Positions 15,370-23,021 of a stretch of 64,000 nucleotides of DNA are shown in pieces. The translations under genes and the position numbers were made by a program. A model generated the notes under the pieces. It ran no database searches. It was given only the letters and a program-made list of their open reading frames with translations, and was not told the DNA's origin. The DNA comes from Cohnella fermenti (GTDB lineage Bacteria > Bacillota > Bacilli > Paenibacillales > Paenibacillaceae), in assembly GCF_004801405.1 (NCBI RefSeq), contig NZ_SSOB01000044.1:1-64000 (forward strand). Reading direction: 5' to 3'. Numbering within the stretch: the stretch's first letter is position 1; each line of letters begins with the position of its first letter.

Positions 15370-16036
15370 GCGATTTTATACGATTTTTCACATTCGGCGG
15401 CTTGAATTGGAGACAATCGAAGCGTTGTATGTGGTTTAATACGAAAATTAAGCCCGCTTAATGACGATCCATCGATCCGTGCCTATCCACCTCCGACCGC
15501 CTCTTCGGAGCGTCGTTGTGCGAGTTCCCGGCACATTGTTCCTAGACACGAGTCAAACTGGAGCGGCGATTGGCGTGCGGAGGCACCGAGATGAGTCGCC
15601 ATTACTCAAGTGCGTGCGTTCGTACAGGCATGGTGGGTGCAGATGAGTAACCACGGGTCAACTGGAGCGGCGATTGGCGCGCGGAGGGGCTGAGATGAGT
15701 CGCCATTACTCAAGTGCGGGCGTTCGTGCTGGCATGGTGGGGGCAGATGAGTAACCACGGGTCAACTGGAGCGGCGATTGGCGCGCGGAGGGACCGAGAT
15801 GAGTCGCCATTACTCAAGTGCGGGCATCCGTGCTGGCATGGTGGGTGCAGATGAGTAACCACAGGTCAACTGGAGCGGCGATTGGCGTGCGGAGGGACCG
15901 AGATGAGTCGCCACATCAACCTCTCCAACGGTCCACTCGGTCCCGAACCTTGTCCACGTATGCTATTTTTCACATATAATCGCTCAAACTGCCCGCTATC
16001 GCGCTGCGCGAATGTGAATTATCACATATATTCCGA
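15370..16036. repeat. composite palindromic repeat, split copy
   Basis: The left part (15370 to about 15455) matches the first two boxes of the intact copy at 20379-20566 (CGATTTTATACGATTTTTC, then GTTGTATGTGGTTTAATACG). The right part (about 15930-16036) matches the last two boxes (ACTCGGTCC, TGCTATTTTTCACATATAAT, GCGAATGTGAATTATCACA). Added together the halves are about 193 bp, the size of intact copies, so the middle looks like an insertion. Confidence 0.65.
15552..15913. repeat. 104-bp direct tandem repeat, about 3.5 copies
   Basis: Copies begin with GTCAACTGGAGCGGCGATTG at 15552 (one extra A), 15657, 15761 and 15865; the last stops after GAGTCGCCA. Copies differ by only a few bases, so the duplication is recent. 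Each unit contains GAGTCGCCATTACTC and GATGAGTAACCAC. There are no unique spacers, so it is not CRISPR. Confidence 0.85.
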
Positions 16037-16092
16037 ACGTCCGCGGCGGCGAGGCCTTCTCCGACTTCAATCGGCGACCGCCGCCCCGATCG

Positions 16093-16458
16093 TCAAGCTC
16101 CGTGCAACGCCTCCAGCGCCGCTTCCTCGCTCGGAAGGAAGAACACCTGGCTCCCCTTGTTGCACTCATAGATGAAGTCCTTTAAGCTCTTGCTCGAATA
16201 GCCGTCGTAATTGCCGACGATCGCGAGCTTGACGTGGTAATTCACGTACTTCTGCAGCACTTCTCCCGCCAGGCGCGTGCTCAGGTCGAAGAACGACTCG
16301 GCCACGTTCATCTTGCGGATCAGCAGCTTATCGCAGCCTTCGTTGTACCTCACGGTCGCCATCAGGTCGAGCGCATCCTGCACATCCGCGATCAGCACCG
16401 CTTCGCTGTCGATGACCGCCACGGCGGAGCTCCCCCGCCGGTCTACCCGCATCTGCAT
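16093..16458 (-). CDS. DUF4180 domain protein
   Basis: 121 residues from the ATG at 16458, which follows AAGGAGAGAGG; a further 12 upstream codons are open but unlikely to be used. Family landmarks: ADVQDALDLMATVRYNEGC, FFDLSTRLAGEVLQKY, VKLAIVGNYDGYSSKSLKDF and IYECNKGSQVFF. The molecular role of DUF4180 is unknown. The gene is upstream-adjacent to an SGNH hydrolase gene on the same strand, 69 bases apart, but they probably have separate ribosome sites and functions. Confidence 0.88.
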   Translation of the reverse strand: MQMRVDRRGSSAVAVIDSEAVLIADVQDALDLMATVRYNEGCDKLLIRKMNVAESFFDLSTRLAGEVLQKYVNYHVKLAIVGNYDGYSSKSLKDFIYECNKGSQVFFLPSEEAALEALHGA

Positions 16459-16527
16459 AATTCCTCTCTCCTTCCATAATAAATCCCTCCGCAACGGAGG
16501 CCCGTCGGAGGCGCGAATGCCCTCCGC

Positions 16528-17517
16528 CTACTCGGCTCGCCCTGCCGCAACCAGCTCGCGAATCCGCTCCTCCAGCTCGATCGCGCGGGCCTGCGCTTCC
16601 GCGAGCGGAAGCGCGTTCGGCGCCTTCGTCACGTTCGTATGGCCGACATGCTCCTTCCACGCCGCGCTGAGCAGGCGGTGGCGCTCCCAGACAAGCGGAT
16701 ACGCCGCTGTCCCTCCAACCGCCGCATCCCTGTCCGCCGCCGCGCCGACCGGACCGGCCTCATCCGCCGGAGCCGCGTCCACCGGGGCCCCATCCGCCGG
16801 GGCCTCAGCCGCCGTCTCGCCGAACAGCCCGGCGAGCAGCGTCCGGGCGATGACCCGGTGCCCCTGCGCGTTCGGATGGATGCCGTCGCCGGTCCGGCAG
16901 CCGGGATCGGCCGCCCGCGCTTCCCGAATCCAGGCGAGCATCGGGTCGTGGATGTTCACGACGCCGTCGGCCCGGCTCTCGTCCAGCGTCATGACCCATT
17001 CCGCGTATGCCTTCAGCACGGACTCGTAATCCTCGTAGGGCTTGTCGTAGCTGAACTCCGCCGCATCCGCCGGGCGCAGCCGCTCGGCCGCCCGCTCGAA
17101 CGAGACCGGATCGAACGGCGGCGGCGTCACCGCGATCGCCTGCGCGCCCGAAGCGCGGATCGTCCGCAGCAGGCGCCGCATCCCGGCGCGATACGCCTCG
17201 AACCGCTCCTCCCCGAGCGGATAATAGATGCCGTCGTTCATCCCGTAGCAGACGACGACGATGTCCGGCTCGGACTCCGCCAGCGCCCGGTCCAAGCGAT
17301 CGAAGATGCAGGGGCGCGGGAACGGATGCGCGGGCTCGCTGAGCCCGGACGCCGTCTCGCTGCTCACCCCGAGGTTGATGAGGTTCAGCCGAACCTCGGG
17401 CCGATGAATATGGAAGTGCGCATCCAGATAACTGATATAAGTACCGTCATCGGTAATGCTGTCGCCCAGGAACACGATTGTTGCCCCGGACGGAATCGCC
17501 GCCTTTTCCCCGAACAT
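16528..17517 (-). CDS. SGNH/GDSL-family esterase
   Basis: 329 residues from the ATG at 17517 behind GGAGGT. Block I is FLGDSITDD with nucleophile Ser20; block III is CYGMNDG; the Asp/His pair is in GDGIHPN. Such cytoplasmic GDSL enzymes often deacetylate or de-esterify sugars. After the catalytic domain (to about 230) comes an Ala/Pro/Asp-rich linker and a C-terminal tail with WERHRLLSAAWKEHVGHTN. That tail recurs in the fusion protein at 38269-39726, so the two proteins are related. No signal peptide is visible. Confidence 0.9.
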   Translation of the reverse strand: MFGEKAAIPSGATIVFLGDSITDDGTYISYLDAHFHIHRPEVRLNLINLGVSSETASGLSEPAHPFPRPCIFDRLDRALAESEPDIVVVCYGMNDGIYYPLGEERFEAYRAGMRRLLRTIRASGAQAIAVTPPPFDPVSFERAAERLRPADAAEFSYDKPYEDYESVLKAYAEWVMTLDESRADGVVNIHDPMLAWIREARAADPGCRTGDGIHPNAQGHRVIARTLLAGLFGETAAEAPADGAPVDAAPADEAGPVGAAADRDAAVGGTAAYPLVWERHRLLSAAWKEHVGHTNVTKAPNALPLAEAQARAIELEERIRELVAAGRAE

Positions 17518-17854
17518 GTCATGAACCTCCATTGTCCTTGTCGATATGATTCCATTCTAGCATCGCGTTCCCCGGGAAGGCCAATCGACAGCGCTTACAC
17601 ACCCGCCAGCAACAAAAACAGCGGGAAAACGTTCGTTTTTTATGTTCAAACACGGCTAAATTCGGAGAGATGATGTATAATAGAAAATTGAGTGACACAG
17701 AGACAGGAGATTGGAGGACAAGCCTGCTGGGAGTTGCTTGGTTTGTGACGGCTAAGAACGATCCCGCAGACCGTGTCCCGATCGGGAATTGCGGCAAGAC
17801 CATAGAAGCACCACAGAAGCAATGATTCTACAACAGTCTAGGAGGCAATCAACA
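17518..17854. other. intergenic region with fba promoter elements
   Basis: A TATAAT at 17676-17681 suits a promoter for fba, with no convincing -35 box. AACGTT and AGCGCTTACA stretches near 17590-17640 recall half cre sites, as expected for genes under carbon control, but match the consensus poorly. No gene seen. Confidence 0.4.
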
Positions 17855-18712
17855 ATGGCATTGGAATCGATGAAGGACATGCTGAACAACGCGCTTAAGG
17901 GCGGTTATGCCGTCGGCCAATTCAACATCAACAACCTCGAATGGACGCAAGCGATCCTCGACGCCGCTCAATCCGAGCAAGCTCCGGTCATCCTCGGCGT
18001 ATCCGAAGGCGCAGCCAAGTACATGGGCGGCTTCAAGGTCGTTACCGCTATCGTCAAGGCTCTGATCGAAGAATCCAAGATCACGGTTCCGGTCGCAATC
18101 CACCTCGACCACGGCTCGAGCTTCGAGAAGTGCAAGGCGGCTATCGACGCGGGCTTCACATCCGTCATGATCGACGCTTCCCACCATCCGTTCGAAGAGA
18201 ACGTCGAGACGACGAAGAAGGTCGTTGACTATGCTCATGCACACGGCGTCTCCGTTGAAGCCGAGCTGGGCACGGTAGGCGGCCAGGAAGACGACGTCAT
18301 CGCCGACGGCGTCATCTATGCCGATCCGAAGGAATGCCTCGAGCTCGTTCAACGCACGGGCATCGATTGCCTCGCTCCTGCGCTCGGTTCCGTTCACGGT
18401 CCTTACAAGGGCGAGCCGAAGCTGGGCTTCAAGGAGATGGAAGAGATCTGCAAGACGATCAGCCTTCCGCTCGTTCTGCACGGCGGCACCGGCATCCCGA
18501 CCGAACAGATCAAGAAGTCGGTCTCGCTCGGCACGGCGAAGATCAACGTCAACACCGAGAACCAGATCGAGTTCACCAAGGCCGTTCGCGGGATTCTCGC
18601 CACCAACGACACCGTTTACGATCCGCGCAAGTTCATCGGCCCGGGCCGCGAAGCGATCAAGCAGACGGTTATCGGCAAGATCCGCGAGTTCGGCTCGAAC
18701 GGCAAGGCGTAA
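17855..18712 (+). CDS. fba: class II fructose-1,6-bisphosphate aldolase
   Basis: 285 residues from the ATG at 17855 behind AGGAGG. It cleaves fructose-1,6-bisphosphate to DHAP and glyceraldehyde-3-phosphate in glycolysis and runs the reverse in gluconeogenesis. Zinc ligands His86, His181 (GSVHG) and His209 (LHGGTGI) and catalytic Asp85 (HLDHGSS) are present, as is the phosphate-binding INVNTENQ region. Codon use is strongly biased, consistent with high expression. It is monocistronic with its own strong terminator. Confidence 0.97.
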   Translation: MALESMKDMLNNALKGGYAVGQFNINNLEWTQAILDAAQSEQAPVILGVSEGAAKYMGGFKVVTAIVKALIEESKITVPVAIHLDHGSSFEKCKAAIDAGFTSVMIDASHHPFEENVETTKKVVDYAHAHGVSVEAELGTVGGQEDDVIADGVIYADPKECLELVQRTGIDCLAPALGSVHGPYKGEPKLGFKEMEEICKTISLPLVLHGGTGIPTEQIKKSVSLGTAKINVNTENQIEFTKAVRGILATNDTVYDPRKFIGPGREAIKQTVIGKIREFGSNGKA

Positions 18713-18729
18713 GCCAAGCCTGAATCCAG

Positions 18730-18770
18730 CGGTCCGGAATCCTCCTTGGAGGGTTTCGGACCGTTTTTTT
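18730..18770 (+). terminator. rho-independent terminator of fba
   Basis: CGGTCCGGAATCCTCC pairs with GGAGGGTTTCGGACCG around a TT loop and is followed by seven Ts (18764-18770), 18 bases after the fba stop. Confidence 0.92.
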
Positions 18771-18844
18771 CTGGGATTCCCCCGCATTATTTGTTACAAT
18801 GAGTGAAAATCGGAGCGAACCATAGTTCGCACAAGGGGATCGTT

Positions 18845-20233
18845 ATGGACTACATCAGCACAAGGGGACAAGTAGGCGCGATCGGCTTCGTCGATGCCGT
18901 CCTGATGGGACTGGCCGACGACGGCGGCTTGCTCGTTCCGCAGCACCTTCCGCAACTATCGTCGGACACGCTCGCCCAGTGGCAGAAGCTCTCCTATCCA
19001 GAGCTGGCGCTCGAGGTGTTCTCCTTGTTTATCGGCGGGGAGATCCCGCGCGAAGACCTGAAGAAGCTCGTGGACGACAGCTACGGCACGTTCCGCCACA
19101 GCGAGGTGACGCCGGTTCGCCGCGTGAGCGACAGCCTGCACATTCTGGAGCTTTTCCACGGACCGACCTTCGCCTTCAAGGATGTCGCGCTGCAGTTCCT
19201 GGGCAATCTGTATTCTTACATCTCGCGGAAAACAAATTCGATCATCCACATTCTCGGGGCAACGTCCGGGGACACGGGAGCTTCGGCGATCGAGGGCGTG
19301 CGCGGCAAGGAAGGCATCCGGATCTGCATTCTTCATCCGAGCGGCAAGGTGAGCAAGGTTCAGGAACTGCAGATGACGACGGTGGACGACGCCAACGTGC
19401 TCAACCTGGCCGTCGAAGGCAACTTCGACGACTGCCAGCGCATCATCAAGGAGCTGTTCGCGGACGTGAAGTTTAAGCAGGAGTACCATCTGCGCGCGAT
19501 CAACTCGATCAACATCGCCCGCATTCTGGCGCAGACGGTGTACTACTTCTACGCGGCGTTCCGGCTCGCGAAGCAAGGACATGCCGGGCCGGTCAACTTC
19601 AGCGTGCCGACGGGCAACTTCGGCGACATCTTCGCCGGATACCTCGCGAAGCGCATGGGCCTGCCGATCGGCAAGCTTATCCTGGCGACGAACGAGAATA
19701 ACATCCTCGAGCGCTTCGTCACCGAAGGCGTCTACGAGCCGGGCGAGTTCCACATGACGTACAGCCCGTCGATGGACATCCAGGTGGCGAGCAACTTCGA
19801 GCGTTACCTGTACTACCTGTACGGGGAAGACGCGGCGACGATCTCGGCGATGATGGCCTCCTACAAGACGGAAGGCAAGATCGTCATCCCGGCGGAGAAG
19901 CTGACCGAGGTGCAGAAGGACTTCGTCGCGCACGGCGTGCAGAACGACGAGTGCCTCGCCACGATCGGCAACTGCCATGACGAGCACGGCTATCTGCTCG
20001 ATCCGCACACCGCCTGCGGCGTCGCGGCGGCCGAGAAGTTCACGGCGCAGGGCGAGGCGACGGTGTCGCTGTCGACCGCGCACCCGGCGAAGTTCAACGA
20101 GGCGATTGAGCTGATCGGCATCGAGCAGACGTTCCCGCCGCAGATCGAAGCGCTGTTCGACAAGCCGCAGCGCCAGACGCTCGTCGGCGGCTCGAACGAC
20201 GAAGTGAAGGCGGAGCTGCTGAAGTTTTTCTGA
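18845..20233 (+). CDS. thrC: threonine synthase
   Basis: 462 residues from the ATG at 18845 with an AAGGGGAT site; a GTG 14 codons upstream is unlikely. It converts O-phosphohomoserine to threonine using PLP. The N-terminus MDYISTRGQ and length are those of the class with the extra N-terminal domain. The PLP lysine is Lys112 in TFAFKDVALQF, and the phosphate loop is GATSGDTGASA. It stands apart from hom/thrB genes in this window, behind fba, with its own terminator. Confidence 0.96.
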   Translation: MDYISTRGQVGAIGFVDAVLMGLADDGGLLVPQHLPQLSSDTLAQWQKLSYPELALEVFSLFIGGEIPREDLKKLVDDSYGTFRHSEVTPVRRVSDSLHILELFHGPTFAFKDVALQFLGNLYSYISRKTNSIIHILGATSGDTGASAIEGVRGKEGIRICILHPSGKVSKVQELQMTTVDDANVLNLAVEGNFDDCQRIIKELFADVKFKQEYHLRAINSINIARILAQTVYYFYAAFRLAKQGHAGPVNFSVPTGNFGDIFAGYLAKRMGLPIGKLILATNENNILERFVTEGVYEPGEFHMTYSPSMDIQVASNFERYLYYLYGEDAATISAMMASYKTEGKIVIPAEKLTEVQKDFVAHGVQNDECLATIGNCHDEHGYLLDPHTACGVAAAEKFTAQGEATVSLSTAHPAKFNEAIELIGIEQTFPPQIEALFDKPQRQTLVGGSNDEVKAELLKFF

Positions 20234-20305
20234 TCGGAACGGACTGGGCGCCGGCATGGAGCAGGAATAGAGACGAATGAAGAAGAACCGTCGAGGATAA
20301 GGAGG

Positions 20306-20340
20306 AACCGTCAGGGAGGATCTCCCTCGACGGTTCTTTG
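20306..20340 (+). terminator. terminator of thrC
   Basis: GAACCGTCAGGGAG (from 20306) pairs with CTCCCTCGACGGTTC (to 20337) and runs into TTT. A partial copy of the arm (GAACCGTCGAGG) lies 20 bases upstream. Confidence 0.82.
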
Positions 20341-20378
20341 CGGTTGGGAGGCTTTTGGCGCGGCGCCGCCTGCCTTTT

Positions 20379-20566
20379 GCGATTTTATGTGGTTTTTCAC
20401 ATTCGTCGGCGTGGATGGGAGGCAATCGCGGCGTTTTATATGATTTTTAGCATACATGCGACAACTCGGTCCGGAAATTCCGCCATATATGCTATTTTTC
20501 ACATAAAATCACTCAACCTGCCCGTTATCGAGCCGCACGAATGTGAAATTTCACATACATTCCGGC
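20379..20566. repeat. composite palindromic repeat, intact copy
   Basis: Four boxes in about 188 bp: GATTTTATGTGGTTTTTCAC, GTTTTATATGATTTTTAGC, TGCTATTTTTCACATAAAAT and CGAATGTGAAATTTCACATA. Each is a partial inverted repeat with a TGTGAAA/TTTCACA-type core. The same order is seen at 47180-47370 and, split, at 15370-16036. It fills most of the 442-bp gap between thrC and the next gene. Confidence 0.8.
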
Positions 20567-20675
20567 ATCTGGAGAGTAGATCTACTTCTTGTTCCTTATC
20601 GTTAATTTCCTTGCAATCGTTTATAATACTAGTAATTTATAGGATTTTGGAACTAGTAGGGGGACTAGAAGAACC

Positions 20676-21287
20676 ATGACCATCGACTACGATGCCGCAT
20701 CCGGCAGCCAAACCGAGAGAATGGATCGCTGGCTGATCGCAGCCTCCGAGCATAAATTGAACGCCGACAATATCATCAGGCTCATCAAGCTCGTCTTCCG
20801 CATCGATGTCGGCGGCCTGCCCTTCTCGCCCAGCGGCGAGTCGGCTCGGGAAATCATCCGGAACTATATGGACCTCTGCCGGAGCGAGTCCGTCCCGCTC
20901 TCCGGAGCCGGGCTGCGCGCGACGCTGAACCTCGCTCTCGGCGTCAATCTGGACGCGCTGTCGGCGCTGGAAGGTTCGAGAATCTCGATCTATTCCAAGA
21001 ACCAATGGATGATCCGGCAGGAGACCGATCTCTTCATCGTTCATACGGGAGCCCAGGATATCGATGTGCGCATCTACCCGACTCCCTTCTTCTGGATGAG
21101 CTATACGGGCGACTCCCTGCCCGACGAATACATGACGGACATGCTGCTCCTCGGCTATGACTTCGATGAGGATTCGAGCAGCCACTTCTATCGCAACCCG
21201 ACCGGCGGGCCCGTCGACGATGCGTTCAAAGGCCGCACGATCCAAATTCTGCGCCGAGCCTTGGCTGGAGTGTTTTCTCGACTGTAA
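20676..21287 (+). CDS. hypothetical 203-aa protein
   Basis: No family recognised. The start is MTIDYDAASGS behind an AGGGGG-type site at 20657-20662. The protein is soluble, mixed alpha/beta, with a DRWLIAASEHKLNADNIIRL helical region and an aromatic strand region (FFWMSYTGDSLPDEYMTDML). A TATAAT at 20622-20627 could be its -10 box. It converges on the ThDP enzyme gene. Confidence 0.6.
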   Translation: MTIDYDAASGSQTERMDRWLIAASEHKLNADNIIRLIKLVFRIDVGGLPFSPSGESAREIIRNYMDLCRSESVPLSGAGLRATLNLALGVNLDALSALEGSRISIYSKNQWMIRQETDLFIVHTGAQDIDVRIYPTPFFWMSYTGDSLPDEYMTDMLLLGYDFDEDSSSHFYRNPTGGPVDDAFKGRTIQILRRALAGVFSRL

Positions 21288-21353
21288 CCGCTCTCACGAC
21301 CCATTGCTGATGGCCCATCGCCGCCCGCTATGTCCCGTCGCTTCCCCCTTCTC

Positions 21354-23018
21354 CTACTTCCCGAAGGACGAGAGGAACTTCACCCGGTCTCCCATCGGAG
21401 GCGTGCTGTCGTCCGTAAGCGAGATCTCGAGCAGCGCCGGTCCCTTCGCGCCGAGCAAGCGATCGATCGCCTCCGGATGCAGATCGTTAAGCTCCGACAC
21501 CCGGTAACTCGGAATTCCCATCGCCGCCGCCATCTCCGAGATGTCCACCTCCTCCTGCTCGAAGGAGGGGTGCGTTCGCTTGAACTGCAGCGAGTGGCCG
21601 TGATAGACCATGCCGAGGCGGGCGTTGTTGACGACGACGAACAGAATCGGCAGCCCATGCTCCTTCGCGGTCAGAATCTCCATCCCGTGCATGAAGAAGC
21701 AGCCGTCGCCCGTGATGCACACGACCGGGCGCTCCGGCTCCGCCAGCTTCGAGCCGATCGCCGAGCCGATCCCGCTTCCCATCGCCCCGAAGTGGACATT
21801 GATGCTGTACGAATCCGGCTCCACCACCTTCATGTGATGAATGACGTACGACATGAACTCCCCGATGTCGACCGCGTAACGAACGTCGGTCGGAAGCTTC
21901 TCCTGCAGGGAGAGAAGCACATTGCGCGTGTTGTACTCGCCTTCCGCCGCCTCGGTCGTCCCCGACCCGGCTCCGACCCGCTTCCCGAAGCCCTTCGCCG
22001 GCTCGCGATCGCCCCGCTTCGCCCCGAGTCCCCGCAGCTCCTCCAGCAGCAGCAGGAGACTTAAATTGATGTCGCCGAGCACCGGCAGATCGATCGGATA
22101 CCTCCGATGGAAAACCGCCGCGTCATAATCCAGTTGCATCGTGTACCGCCCTTGCGTCAGTCCGGCGTTGTAATTGTTCGTCGCCGTCTCGCCGAGGCTC
22201 GAACCGGCGATCAGCAGCGCCTGCCCGCCGCCGTCCGCGACAAGGCTCGTCGCCGCCTCGTGGCCCGCGAAGCCGAACACGCCGACGAGCAGCGGGTGCT
22301 GCTCCGGGATGCAGCCCTTCGCCTGCGGCGTCGTCACGATCGGCCACTGCAACAGCTCGGCCAGCTCGAGCAGCAGGTCCGCCGAGCCGCGAATGCCTTG
22401 CCCGGCCAGGATGACGCCGTCCTTGCGCTTCCACAGCTCCTTCGCCGCCTGCCGGATCGTCTCCAGCTCCGGAATGATCGGCTTGCGCGCCGGGAACGCG
22501 GGGAAGTCCGGCTGCCCGACCTCCGCGTGCTGGACGTCGATCGGAATCGCGACATGAACCGGCCCCGGCACATCCGACAGCGCGATCCGGCACGCCTTCG
22601 CCAGCTCCGGCAGCAGATCCTTCGCTTCCTTGACGAGCACGCTGTACTTCGTCACCGTCCCGAACACCGGCGCCGCATCAAGCTCCTGCGAAGCGTTCAG
22701 CCCCATCGTGCCGACCGGCACCGCGCCGGTGAGGAACAACACCGGCAGATGCTCCCTCATCGCGTTGGCCGCTCCGGTCACAAGGTTCGTCGCCCCCGGC
22801 CCGCTGCAGCCGATCGCCACGGAGAGGCGGCCGGAATACTTCGCGTAAGCGGCCGCCATATACGACGCGGCTCCCTCATGCTTGGCGACGATCGGCACAA
22901 GCTGAGGCAGGTCGCACAGAGCGTCGAAGAAGGCATTCACCGAGCCTGCCGGGATGCCGAATAAATACGTGATGTCTCCCCTTTGCAAATAATCCAGCGC
23001 CATTCTCGCTGCCTTCAT
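21354..23018 (-). CDS. thiamine-diphosphate-dependent enzyme, acetolactate-synthase-like
   Basis: 554 residues with the three-domain ThDP architecture: Pyr domain with catalytic Glu in KHEGAASYMA, central Rossmann-like domain (about 190-320), and PP domain with the ThDP/Mg motif GDGCFFMHGMEILTAKEHG ending in NN. It resembles IlvB-type large subunits, but no small regulatory subunit follows, and the FAD-contact regions are not distinctive. A catabolic acetolactate synthase, oxo-acid decarboxylase or oxalyl/sulfo-type lyase are all possible. A Gly/Ala-rich insert (about 335-360) separates the central and PP domains. It ends in a converging arrangement with the 203-aa gene and lies 3 bases after the GGDEF-EAL gene on the same strand. 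Confidence 0.85.
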   Translation of the reverse strand: MKAARMALDYLQRGDITYLFGIPAGSVNAFFDALCDLPQLVPIVAKHEGAASYMAAAYAKYSGRLSVAIGCSGPGATNLVTGAANAMREHLPVLFLTGAVPVGTMGLNASQELDAAPVFGTVTKYSVLVKEAKDLLPELAKACRIALSDVPGPVHVAIPIDVQHAEVGQPDFPAFPARKPIIPELETIRQAAKELWKRKDGVILAGQGIRGSADLLLELAELLQWPIVTTPQAKGCIPEQHPLLVGVFGFAGHEAATSLVADGGGQALLIAGSSLGETATNNYNAGLTQGRYTMQLDYDAAVFHRRYPIDLPVLGDINLSLLLLLEELRGLGAKRGDREPAKGFGKRVGAGSGTTEAAEGEYNTRNVLLSLQEKLPTDVRYAVDIGEFMSYVIHHMKVVEPDSYSINVHFGAMGSGIGSAIGSKLAEPERPVVCITGDGCFFMHGMEILTAKEHGLPILFVVVNNARLGMVYHGHSLQFKRTHPSFEQEEVDISEMAAAMGIPSYRVSELNDLHPEAIDRLLGAKGPALLEISLTDDSTPPMGDRVKFLSSFGK

Positions 23019-23021
23019 CGT

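Larger units (their letters stand above)
15297..16092. other. 796-bp gene-free region built of repeats
   Basis: It consists of the two halves of a composite palindromic element (15370-15455 and about 15930-16036) with a block of about 475 bp between them. That block is largely a 104-bp tandem repeat. Short open frames crossing it follow the repeat period and are not credible genes. Confidence 0.75.

Noticed and set aside
15552-15913. Possible CRISPR or phage repeat
   Set aside because: 104-bp units are contiguous and almost identical; no spacers.
20379-20566. CRP binding sites
   Set aside because: Arms TGTGA/TCACA are separated by 4 bases rather than the required 6, and the boxes lie at gene ends rather than at promoters.
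21354-23018. Naming the ThDP enzyme ilvB
   Set aside because: No ilvN/ilvC neighbours and no distinctive substrate-loop residues; a broader family call is safer.
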